From Deltaproteobacteria bacterium (GTDB lineage Bacteria > Desulfobacterota > DSM-4660 > Desulfatiglandales > Desulfatiglandaceae), in NCBI GenBank assembly GCA_013349725.1, contig DUZB01000333.1:287-7277 (forward strand): 6,991 bases of DNA. The letters run 5' to 3'. A program made the position numbers and the translations under genes. Under the pieces are notes generated by a model. It was not told the DNA's origin and ran no database searches. It saw only the letters and a list, made by a program, of their open reading frames with translations. Position 1 is the first letter of the stretch. Every line of letters begins with the position of its first letter. This document shows, in pieces, positions 1 to 6,723 of the stretch.

Positions 1-60
1 TGTCTGCCAGGAAGAGACCTATTTGCAGGAATAGTTGAAAGCCTTGATGAACTAAAGTGA
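1..60 (+). CDS. C-terminal fragment of an unidentified gene (partial, runs off the left edge)
   Basis: Frame 1 is open from the window edge for 19 codons and ends in TGA at 58-60. It reads CLPGRDLFAGIVESLDELK, which looks like the amphipathic end of a soluble protein; the other two forward frames close within about 36 bases. A hairpin terminator starts only a few bases after the stop, as expected for a gene end. The gene is convergent with the leftward channel gene. The last codons and the stop lie in a copy of the CTAAAGTGA motif that recurs in tandem about 80 bp downstream, so the original C-terminus may have been altered by repeat insertion. Nineteen residues are too few to name a family, and chance openness cannot be excluded. 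Confidence 0.4.
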   Translation, partial: CLPGRDLFAGIVESLDELK

Positions 61-63
61 TGC

Positions 64-92
64 AAAAATCCGGGTCCAGAGGGCCCGGCTTT
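64..92. terminator. Bidirectional intrinsic terminator between convergent genes
   Basis: An 8-bp G+C-rich stem (70-77 with 81-88, one G-U pair when read rightward) closes a 3-base AGA loop. It is flanked by five A's on the left (64-68) and CTTT on the right. Read leftward the stem is followed by ATTTTTG, a good U-tract, so it can end the transcript of the leftward channel gene about 190 bases after its stop codon. Read rightward it sits just after the stop at 60 but has a weaker U-tract. Confidence 0.7.
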
Positions 93-97
93 GAGTT

Positions 98-119
98 GCC
101 CCTGTAAGGGGCTGTTTTA
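98..119 (+). terminator. Second, rightward terminator hairpin
   Basis: A perfect 5-bp G+C stem (98-102 with 108-112) with a 5-base loop TGTAA is followed by TGTTTTA. It lies just downstream of the first hairpin and probably backs up termination of the rightward fragment ending at 60. The stem is short, so the call is moderate. Confidence 0.5.
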
Positions 120-135
120 CTTGGAATCGCATAAG

Positions 136-173
136 TTGAAAGTGACTAAAGTGATCTAAAGTGACTAAAGTGT
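136..173. repeat. Short tandem repeat, CTAAAGTGA core
   Basis: Four imperfect units of 9-10 bases lie head to tail: TTGAAAGTGA (136-145), CTAAAGTGA plus T (146-155), CTAAAGTGA (156-164) and CTAAAGTGT (165-173). One more exact copy lies at 52-60, across the stop codon of the upstream fragment. The array is in the 3' gap between convergent genes. It is too short and lacks spacers, so it is not CRISPR; it looks like a small intergenic minisatellite. Function unknown. Confidence 0.7.
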
Positions 174-277
174 CCAACCACGCTCGTTTAACCTGGAAAA
201 ATCCCGTCAGCAGGAGCTTCGCTACGGCCGGAGAAATTATGGTTGAAGGTTTTTTTCCCATAGGAAGGCCTTCTCGG

Positions 278-2686
278 TCATTTTTTCTGAGAATTGTCTT
301 GTTGAAGATCTTTCAGGCCCTCCGCCGACCGGATGTGCAGATCCAGTTGTGGAAAGGATATTTCAATGTTGTTTTCCCGGAAAATGCGGGTGATGTGGTA
401 ACGCACTTCTGAATCGGCGTATCGGTCGGCCCAGCCTTTGATCCATACTCTGAGGGAAAAAATCAGTGTATTGTCGCCAAAATCGAGAAAACGAACTCTC
501 GGGGGTGGAAGCTCTATCACCTTGGGGCTCTGTTTGGCGGCCGAAAGGAGCAGTTCTGTAACCTTTTCCACGTCGGAACCATAGGCCACGCCGATTTTTA
601 TTTCCTGGCGATAGCGCCGGTCTCCATGACTCCAGTTGATCATTTTCTGCGAGATCAACAAAGAATTGGGCACAAAAACGGTGGCCCCTGAAAAGGTCTG
701 GACCAGGGTGTTGCGAATGGTCACTTTTCGGACGTGGCCCCTGATATTGTCGATCTCCACCAGGTCCCCGGGTTGAAGGCTCCTTCCAAACAGGAGAATC
801 AACCCGCCGAGGAAGTTGTTTACGATGTTCTGCAAACCGAAACCAAGCCCCACGGAAAGGCCACCGGCGATGACTGCCAGATTTCGAAAGGAGATACCCA
901 GGAGCCCTAAAGTGACCAGAGCGAACACGCACCAGAACACGTAGGTAACGATGGTGTCAAGGGATTGCACGGAACCTGCATCCAGGTCCCGATAGCGATT
1001 CGGCAGTCTGGCCAAGCCGGAGTGCGCCAGGGCGATACCGGCACGGACCGCAAAAAGAAGGGAAAAAATGAAGACGATACGGTAAATACTGAATGTAAAG
1101 TTATCCCAGCCGACCCGATAGCGGATTACCTCCAGGAAAAGGGCGCCACCCCCTACAAAAATAAAGGTCCAGGCAAGGCTCAAAAGCATTAGGGTCAGAA
1201 AGATGATTGGAAATCCCAGACCCCGGACACTCGATGTTGTTGCAGAATCTGAAACGGAGGTGTTCCCATGCCACGAAATTCCGATCTGTCCCAGGCCCAC
1301 ACTGATGCATTGAGCCAGGCGAACATTCAAGCGGAACAAGAGTAACAGTATCCCTAATAAGACCGACAGATACCCCCAGCCCAGGAAGGCCATTATGGCC
1401 AGGATAGGCATGGCCGCAATCATGATGGCCCGGGACATGGTTGCCCAACCCTGCTTTCTGGCCCGGGCGCGGGAATAATAGCAGAACAAGAACAGGAGAC
1501 ACAGCGACCACACTGGAATAAACGACTCTTCGGGGATGTGAAGGGCTTCCAGGAGCGCGGAGACAGATACGGCCGCCCAGAGTGGAACCAGGCGATGGGG
1601 CTCAAAGACCTGATCTGGAAAGAGGAGGCGGCGCAGGTTCCTGGAAAGGGAAATAAGTCCGTAAACCAGGATGACCGTCACTGCCGTATAGAAAAAAGAC
1701 GAGGGAAACAGGCCGGTGGAGGAAATGGCTAACAGAGTGCCCGCGCCTATGGAAAAGCACAGAAAAGAGGGGAACAATTGAACATCGGCGGACAGGCGCT
1801 TGAAGCGTTTTTTCATCCGTTTGAGAAAAACGGCGGACATTCCCATGAGGGCCAGGGAGAAGAACACAATTTTGCCCAGCAGCACCCACCAGCTCAATCC
1901 CTTTAGATCCACCGGTTCCAGGAGGTACATCCCGAACCGGGATGCCCATTTTCGGGCGGAGTTGAGGCCTGCAGACCATGCCGTTGCCGAGAAGAAGCCG
2001 GGCGCGCGTTTCAGCAGATGCGTTTCCAGAACCTGGTTCGATTCCTTTTCAATATCGGCCTGGTTTTTTTTCAGCACCAGAACAAATGCGTCGACTGCTT
2101 CGAGGCCCTGGGTCAGATAGAGACTCAAGGGTTGAAGCTTGGCTTGAAGGGAATCCAGGTCTTTCAGGTAAGCTTTGACTGTTGCGTCCATGTGGAGTCG
2201 GGCGCGCTCGGCCTGTTCCATCAAGGGATTCCCTTCCTGATTGAGCTTCCGGGAAAGATCGCTCAGGCTCTCTCTCAGCCGATCTACGGAGGCCTTTTCT
2301 TGTTCCAAAGGCAGTCTGAGTTGTTCCGCTTCCTTTTCAAACCACTCCAGAACCCCTTTGATATCCCTCAATACCAGAGGATTTCCGGACTTGAAATCAA
2401 AATACAGCATAAGTTTTTCAAACCGGGATCTCAGCAGATAGAGGCGTTTTTGCAAATTTGTCAAGCGCTCCGGCAGGTTTGAAGCCAGTCGGTCTACGGA
2501 TTTTTTGGTCTCCAGAAGCTCCTGGTGTTGCCTTTTAAGCAATTCGTTCCAACTGTCGGATTCGGATACCGGTGTCCCGCAGGCGAAAAAAGCAATCAGC
2601 ATCAGAAAACACAATACGAAACAAGGCACTGTGTGTCCCCGGTTTACACCAATATTTTTCCCTCTCTCGTCATTCGGAAAGATCAT
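278..2686 (-). CDS. Large MscS-family mechanosensitive channel (leftward paralogue)
   Basis: Probable inner-membrane mechanosensitive channel that opens under membrane tension to release small solutes. I chose the ATG at 2684-2686 (802 residues) because GGGAG lies 7 bases upstream; the frame also extends to a TTG at 2732-2734 (818 residues). Numbering from the ATG: a hydrophobic signal peptide at about 21-37, ending in FFACG, a poor lipobox; a charged, Leu-rich, coiled-coil-like region at about 43-224, probably periplasmic; then about ten further membrane segments between 263 and 598. The MscS core follows: pore helix at about 602-635 with GLSVGLGFGLQ, the LLFGRSLQPGD turn, the beta domain with VFVPNSLL, and the alpha/beta domain ending FPQLDLHI near 785. 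The length lies between E. coli YbiO and MscK. The MscS assignment is firm; the subfamily (MscK-like against others) and any gating co-signal are not. Divergent from a paralogue of the same build. Confidence 0.93.
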   Translation of the reverse strand: MIFPNDERGKNIGVNRGHTVPCFVLCFLMLIAFFACGTPVSESDSWNELLKRQHQELLETKKSVDRLASNLPERLTNLQKRLYLLRSRFEKLMLYFDFKSGNPLVLRDIKGVLEWFEKEAEQLRLPLEQEKASVDRLRESLSDLSRKLNQEGNPLMEQAERARLHMDATVKAYLKDLDSLQAKLQPLSLYLTQGLEAVDAFVLVLKKNQADIEKESNQVLETHLLKRAPGFFSATAWSAGLNSARKWASRFGMYLLEPVDLKGLSWWVLLGKIVFFSLALMGMSAVFLKRMKKRFKRLSADVQLFPSFLCFSIGAGTLLAISSTGLFPSSFFYTAVTVILVYGLISLSRNLRRLLFPDQVFEPHRLVPLWAAVSVSALLEALHIPEESFIPVWSLCLLFLFCYYSRARARKQGWATMSRAIMIAAMPILAIMAFLGWGYLSVLLGILLLLFRLNVRLAQCISVGLGQIGISWHGNTSVSDSATTSSVRGLGFPIIFLTLMLLSLAWTFIFVGGGALFLEVIRYRVGWDNFTFSIYRIVFIFSLLFAVRAGIALAHSGLARLPNRYRDLDAGSVQSLDTIVTYVFWCVFALVTLGLLGISFRNLAVIAGGLSVGLGFGLQNIVNNFLGGLILLFGRSLQPGDLVEIDNIRGHVRKVTIRNTLVQTFSGATVFVPNSLLISQKMINWSHGDRRYRQEIKIGVAYGSDVEKVTELLLSAAKQSPKVIELPPPRVRFLDFGDNTLIFSLRVWIKGWADRYADSEVRYHITRIFRENNIEISFPQLDLHIRSAEGLKDLQQDNSQKK

Positions 2687-2693
2687 TCCGATT

Positions 2694-2698
2694 CTCCC
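2694..2698 (-). promoter_or_regulatory. Ribosome binding site that decides the start of the leftward channel
   Basis: Read leftward, GGGAG lies 7 bases before the ATG at 2684-2686. The upstream TTG at 2732-2734 is preceded by AGGACC inside a hairpin arm and by AGG only 2 bases away, a poorer arrangement. A GTG 19 codons further in is also preceded by GGGGA, but starting there would remove the basic residues of the signal peptide. Confidence 0.55.
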
Positions 2699-2739
2699 AC
2701 AAAGATATTTTCCTCTGATATGACCCGGCAGCAAAACCT

Positions 2740-2757
2740 GGTCCTGTAGGCAGGACC
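2740..2757. promoter_or_regulatory. Perfect 7-bp inverted repeat in the leader of the leftward channel
   Basis: GGTCCTG (2740-2746) and CAGGACC (2751-2757) form a perfect stem around a 4-base loop. There is no U-tract on either side, so it is not an intrinsic terminator. It would lie in the 5' untranslated leader of the leftward gene, about 53 bases before the chosen ATG, or right over the binding site of the alternative TTG start. It could be an RNA hairpin affecting translation or stability, or an operator for a dimeric regulator; the sequence does not decide. Confidence 0.45.
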
Positions 2758-2819
2758 GCTGTTCGGAGTCTACAATTTTGGGTGGATCACCTCGCTGTAT
2801 GCTCGAATCCTTATTTTCA

Positions 2820-2848
2820 TTGCAATTTCAGTCGGGGACTCATAATAT
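2820..2848 (+). promoter_or_regulatory. Candidate sigma70-type promoter for the rightward channel and thrC
   Basis: TTGCAA (2820-2825) lies 17 bases before TAATAT (2843-2848); the overlapping CATAAT at 2841-2846 is closer to consensus but at 15-base spacing. Transcription would start near 2855, leaving a leader of about 45 bases before the TTG start at 2899. Each box matches consensus at four of six positions (five for CATAAT), so this is a modest prediction. Confidence 0.35.
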
Positions 2849-2871
2849 TCACGAACATGGCTTGAGGTCAA
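2842..2871 (-). promoter_or_regulatory. Candidate sigma70-type promoter for the leftward channel
   Basis: Read leftward, TTGACC (2866-2871) lies 18 bases before TATTAT (2842-2847); both boxes match consensus at five of six positions. The -10 box occupies the same AT-rich block used by the candidate rightward promoter, so the two would compete for polymerase. The start would be near 2835, giving a leader of about 150 bases that contains the inverted repeat at 2740-2757. Confidence 0.45.
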
Positions 2872-2885
2872 TTCATTTCTCTATC

Positions 2886-2890
2886 GGGAG
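2886..2890 (+). promoter_or_regulatory. Ribosome binding site supporting a TTG start
   Basis: GGGAG lies 8 bases before the TTG at 2899-2901. The first in-frame ATG, 33 bases further in, has no such site and would cut off the basic start of the signal peptide. The site therefore decides for TTG. Confidence 0.65.
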
Positions 2891-2898
2891 ATTCTGCT

Positions 2899-5244
2899 TT
2901 GAAGCGTTTCATCATATGGTTTCTTCAAACGATGGTCCTATTTTCTCTGGGGGTTTGGGCGCCTGCAATGGCTGCCGGGACAGACCAGACGCACCTGAGC
3001 AAGATTGTGAAAACGAAACAAACGCTGCTCATCAAAGCAACCGCTCGCAATGATATGATTCTGCCCGCCAAAATGGCGCTAATCAGCGCTTACGAAGCCA
3101 CACTCGAAGACATTCAGGAACGGGCACACCAACTGAGGTTTCTGATTGCCGTAAGTGAATCCAATCCGTTCGAGGTGAGCATGTATTTCAAACAGGCAGC
3201 GGAACTCCGGGATGAATATGTAAAGGAGACACGTGCGATTCGAGGATTGGCTCTGGAGATTCAGATCACTCTTGGCATTATTGAGGCCTCGCGCGAAGAC
3301 CTGCGTTTTATTGCGCAAACAGCCGTTTCCACGGAACAGAAACAGGATGCTCTATCCCTCTTAAACGCCCTCGACCGGCTTGAAGCCGGCCAAATGAAAA
3401 TCAAACAGACTCTTGACGGGGTTCTGGCACGATCCGATGAGGCGGGAAAAATATTTTCAAAATACGACGAGGAACTGGAAGCGGAAATGGCTTCTGTCTG
3501 GACCATCTACTTTACCACGCGCCTGTTCGTATTATTTGAAAGAGGTGGTATCGATGAGTTGTGCCTTTCCTATGCCGTTTGGACCGGCGCCATTTGGCCG
3601 ATCCTTGACTCGAAGTTTCCGGACTCATTCATTGAATGGGGAAAGTCCACATGCGCATTCCTGGCCCTTGGATTCATCTCCCTCCTTGTTTTTAGATGGG
3701 CTCTGGGTCGAATAGGCGCTCGGTCCGATGGAAATCAGAGTCAATGGGCAAGGATATGCCGATCCTCCAGCCTTTCCGTTTTCTTTTGCACCGGTTTCTG
3801 GGCGGCTTCGATAATAGGGATTTTCCCGGAAAACGTCATTTTCTCTAAACTCGCCGTGATCTTCGGTTCATTGGCCGCCATTTTATTAGCCTGGGGGTTA
3901 CGGGATATGAAACTTCGTTCCGGACTTTCCTCGCCCCTGATCCCTTTTTTCTATCTTTACGCCGCCGGCATTATTGCCCAGATTGCCAATATGCCCCTCC
4001 GGCTGCTTGGTGTGATTTGGCCCTTGGGGGTGGGAATTATGATGATTTTCATGTGGCGAACCGCCCGCAAATATAAAGATCCCGCGCCTCAAAAACTCGC
4101 CCGATTCTGCTTCTGGAGCGGATTTCCGATTATCGGTCTTTCCCTTGCAGGATTTACTTTTCCGGCTATAGAAGTCTTTCTGACGCTTTTTCTCTGTTCC
4201 ATCCTCTATCAGTTCGCCTCGGCCGTATCCGACCTCATAAGAAGAAGGCTTGCGCGACTTCAGGAAAAAGGCGATTCACTGTTTCATTCGGTAAGCGTCA
4301 GTCTGGGCATCCCCATTATCTGGTTTTCCTCTGTCGGGGTTCTTCTCCTCTGGTTGGCAGACCAGTTCGGCAACTCGGGAATTCTGGAACTGACAAACAG
4401 GATTCGATTTACCTGGCAGGACCTTGATTTGGGCTTTACACAGATAGTCGTGGCTGTGGCCCTGTTTTTTTTGACCAAACCGGTGGTGGAGGTGCTTAAA
4501 AACGGCGTACAAAGGCTGGGTCGAAAGTCCCGCGTGGATGAAGCCGTCATGATTCCCATCGAGACCGTAGCGGTCTGTGGGGTTTGGACGGTTTACGGTC
4601 TTTTATTATTACATATCATAGGTGTCCGGTTGAGCTCCATCATTGTGCTTGCCGGAGGCATGAGCGTGGGGATCGGATTTGGACTGCAGCACATCATTAA
4701 CAACTTCGTCAGCGGTCTCATCCTTTTGTTCGGACGCTCGGTGCGGCCAGGGGATGTAATAGAACATGAACTGGTTCTGGGAGAAGTGGAGAAGGTGACC
4801 ATTCGGAGTACCTTGGTTCGGACTCGCGACGACACCACCATGTTGATCCCCAATTCAAATCTGGTCTCCATGCCATTTGTAAATATGAGCCGCGGCAACC
4901 GGGCCGTTCGATTGATCGTGGCGGTGGGAGTTGATTACAAGAGTGATCCCGACCTGGTGGAACGTCTACTGTTGGAAGCGGCCCGGGAACACCCGGAAGT
5001 CCTGAAGCATCCCGCGCCACGGGTTCGTTTTGAGAATTTTCAGGACAGCTACCTGGACTTCCGAGTGAAATTCTGGGTGGATTTCGACGGTTCCAAGCGC
5101 ATTGCTTCAGACCTTCGCTTTGGCATCCTCAAGAAATTCAGGGAGCACGGGGTGGCAATCGCCTTTCCCCAGATGGATCTGCACCTCAAAGATGTTCCCG
5201 GAGGATATGCTGTATTGAAAGAATCAAACGCAAAAGAAACATAA
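2899..5244 (+). CDS. Large MscS-family mechanosensitive channel (rightward paralogue)
   Basis: Inner-membrane MscS-type channel of 781 residues, probably an osmotic release valve. The TTG start is supported by GGGAG at 8-base spacing and by the typical signal peptide it begins (MKRFIIWFLQ, then a hydrophobic run ending APAMAAG, cleavage near 25-27). Residues about 28-200 are helical and charged, probably periplasmic, with no domain I recognise. About ten hydrophobic segments follow between 248 and 574. The MscS core is clear: pore helix at about 578-611 with GMSVGIGFGLQ, LLFGRSVRPGD, the beta domain with TMLIPNSNLV, and the alpha/beta domain ending FPQMDLHL near 763. Over 39 residues of the pore helix and following turn, 28 match the leftward channel, so the two are paralogues. 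The gene ends 18 bp before thrC and probably shares its transcript. The MscS call is firm; the ion or solute preference is unknown. Confidence 0.94.
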   Translation: MKRFIIWFLQTMVLFSLGVWAPAMAAGTDQTHLSKIVKTKQTLLIKATARNDMILPAKMALISAYEATLEDIQERAHQLRFLIAVSESNPFEVSMYFKQAAELRDEYVKETRAIRGLALEIQITLGIIEASREDLRFIAQTAVSTEQKQDALSLLNALDRLEAGQMKIKQTLDGVLARSDEAGKIFSKYDEELEAEMASVWTIYFTTRLFVLFERGGIDELCLSYAVWTGAIWPILDSKFPDSFIEWGKSTCAFLALGFISLLVFRWALGRIGARSDGNQSQWARICRSSSLSVFFCTGFWAASIIGIFPENVIFSKLAVIFGSLAAILLAWGLRDMKLRSGLSSPLIPFFYLYAAGIIAQIANMPLRLLGVIWPLGVGIMMIFMWRTARKYKDPAPQKLARFCFWSGFPIIGLSLAGFTFPAIEVFLTLFLCSILYQFASAVSDLIRRRLARLQEKGDSLFHSVSVSLGIPIIWFSSVGVLLLWLADQFGNSGILELTNRIRFTWQDLDLGFTQIVVAVALFFLTKPVVEVLKNGVQRLGRKSRVDEAVMIPIETVAVCGVWTVYGLLLLHIIGVRLSSIIVLAGGMSVGIGFGLQHIINNFVSGLILLFGRSVRPGDVIEHELVLGEVEKVTIRSTLVRTRDDTTMLIPNSNLVSMPFVNMSRGNRAVRLIVAVGVDYKSDPDLVERLLLEAAREHPEVLKHPAPRVRFENFQDSYLDFRVKFWVDFDGSKRIASDLRFGILKKFREHGVAIAFPQMDLHLKDVPGGYAVLKESNAKET

Positions 5245-5252
5245 TCTGAAAT

Positions 5253-5257
5253 AGGAG
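5253..5257 (+). promoter_or_regulatory. Ribosome binding site of thrC
   Basis: AGGAG lies 5 bases before the ATG at 5263 and just after the stop of the channel gene. This gives thrC its own initiation site in a gap of 18 bases, which leaves no room for a leader-peptide attenuator or riboswitch. Any promoter specific to thrC would have to lie inside the channel gene. Confidence 0.75.
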
Positions 5258-5262
5258 TTTTT

Positions 5263-6723
5263 ATGACCTCAGTGACCTATTACAGCACAAACAATAAATC
5301 CGAGCGCGTGACTTTCCAGACGGCGATCATGAAAGGCCTGGCCTCCAACTACGGTCTTTACATGATTTCCAGAAATGATATCCCGCGGATACCCCCGGAA
5401 TCCATGAAGGCCATGAAAGGGATGCCCTACGCGCGGATTGCCTATGAAGTCCTTTCTCCTCTTCTTGAAGGGGAGGTGGGGAAGACCGATTTAAGGTCCA
5501 TGCTTGATGATGCCTACGATGATGCGGTCATCCCTACCAGGGTGCAGCACTTGACGGGGAAAACCCATATCCTGTGGCTGACGCGAGGGCCTACCTACTC
5601 TTTCAAAGATTATGCGGCACGGTTTTTCGGACGGATGCTCAACTATTTTCTGAAAAAATCTGAGCTGAAGAGGGTCGTGGCTGTTGCCACCAGCGGCGAT
5701 ACGGGGGGGGCAGTTGCCGATGCCCTTCATGGTTTGGACAGTGTTGACAACGTGGTTTTTTTCCCGAAAGGCTCGATCACTGAAAGGCAGCGCAGGCAGA
5801 TGACCACACTCGGTGACAATGTATACGCCTTTGAGGTGAACGGGGATTTTGACGTGTGCCAGGCCCTTGCAAAACGCCTACTGGGAGACAAACGCTTTGC
5901 CGGGGAATTGTTTCACGATGCGGATCGCTTTACTTCCGCAAACAGCATCAGCGTAGGCAGGCTTCTGCCTCAGGCTGTTTACCCGTTCTTTGCCTATTCC
6001 CGGGTTGCCGAGTATGATGAACCGATGATCGCGAGCGTTCCGTCCGGCAACTTCGGGGATATGATGGGGACGGTCCTTGCAAGGGAGATGGGACTTCCCC
6101 TGACAAGGATCATATGTGGAGTCAACGAAAACGATGAATTTCCGGAATTTTTGAATACGGAAAAGTATGTGGTGAAACCATCGCGGAAATCTCCTTCATC
6201 GGCCATGATTGTTTCCAATCCCAGCAATTTCGCCAGGCTCATAGACCTTTACGGGGGGCATGTATATGACCAGAGGGATCCCCATGGCAAAGTCAGCCGG
6301 GAAGGGGTGATGGACATCCCCCCCGATCTGGAAGCCATGAGAAAAGATTTCTGGTCCATAAGCGTAAAGAACGCGGACCATTACACGGCCATAAGGGAGG
6401 TCTACGAGAGGTACGGGATCATGATGGAACCGCACGGCGCGGTGGGGTGGCGGGCCCTTGATACCCTGCTTCAAGGGAAGCATGACCGGTTGTCTGTCAT
6501 CTATGAAACCGCTGATCCGGGGAAGTTCCCTGATGACGTCAAGAAGGCGATCGGAGTTGTTCCCAATGTACCTGAAAGGATCGCAAAGCAGACCACGCTG
6601 CCGGAGAGGATTTACAGCATCGATGAGCCCCCATTTATCAGGAAAGACGGTTCTCTGGTTCTGAGCGACGGTCAGTATGAAAAAGCGAAAGAAATTATGC
6701 GGGATATTTTTACTTCAAAATAG
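5263..6723 (+). CDS. thrC: Threonine synthase (PLP-dependent)
   Basis: Converts O-phospho-L-homoserine and water to L-threonine and phosphate, the last step of threonine synthesis, in the cytoplasm. The 486 residues show the family landmarks in order: N-terminal YYSTNNKSERVTF (6-18); the cofactor lysine in TYSFKDYAARF, Lys115; SGDTGGA (144-150); FFPKGSITERQ (166-176); GDFDVCQA (194-201); SANSISVGRLLPQ (225-237); the PLP phosphate loop PSGNFGD (260-266); and EPHGAVG (389-395). The length is between E. coli ThrC (428) and the yeast enzyme (about 514). The start fits both AGGAG spacing and the usual position of the YYST motif. The segment TADPGKFP (416-423) replaces the more usual TAHPAKFP. The reading frame is intact. 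No thrA, thrB, asd or hom lies in the window; the close neighbour upstream is the channel gene, an unusual partner. Confidence 0.96.
   Translation: MTSVTYYSTNNKSERVTFQTAIMKGLASNYGLYMISRNDIPRIPPESMKAMKGMPYARIAYEVLSPLLEGEVGKTDLRSMLDDAYDDAVIPTRVQHLTGKTHILWLTRGPTYSFKDYAARFFGRMLNYFLKKSELKRVVAVATSGDTGGAVADALHGLDSVDNVVFFPKGSITERQRRQMTTLGDNVYAFEVNGDFDVCQALAKRLLGDKRFAGELFHDADRFTSANSISVGRLLPQAVYPFFAYSRVAEYDEPMIASVPSGNFGDMMGTVLAREMGLPLTRIICGVNENDEFPEFLNTEKYVVKPSRKSPSSAMIVSNPSNFARLIDLYGGHVYDQRDPHGKVSREGVMDIPPDLEAMRKDFWSISVKNADHYTAIREVYERYGIMMEPHGAVGWRALDTLLQGKHDRLSVIYETADPGKFPDDVKKAIGVVPNVPERIAKQTTLPERIYSIDEPPFIRKDGSLVLSDGQYEKAKEIMRDIFTSK

Noticed and set aside
136..173. CRISPR array
   Set aside because: Units are 9-10 bases with no spacers; only a simple tandem repeat is present.
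52..261. Open leftward frame of 69 codons over the terminators
   Set aside because: It runs through both hairpins and the tandem repeat, and its protein shows no family features.
264..273. Palindrome GAAGGCCTTC just after the leftward stop, near T-runs
   Set aside because: A palindrome with no loop gives only a 3-bp hairpin, and the nearby T-runs are not placed as a terminator tail; the hairpin at 64-92 is the better terminator.
161..412. Open rightward frame of 83 codons overlapping the 3' end of the leftward channel gene
   Set aside because: It starts inside the tandem repeat, has no ribosome site, and its second half is the antisense of the real channel gene.
907..915. Another CTAAAGTGA copy inside the leftward channel gene
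   Set aside because: It encodes normal membrane-segment residues (V-T-L-G) and a single 9-base match in 7 kb can be chance.
2778..3053. Rightward frame of 91 codons starting in the divergent intergenic region
   Set aside because: It overlaps the signal peptide and N-terminus of the rightward channel in another frame, and its Cys/His/Asn-rich composition looks like shadow translation.
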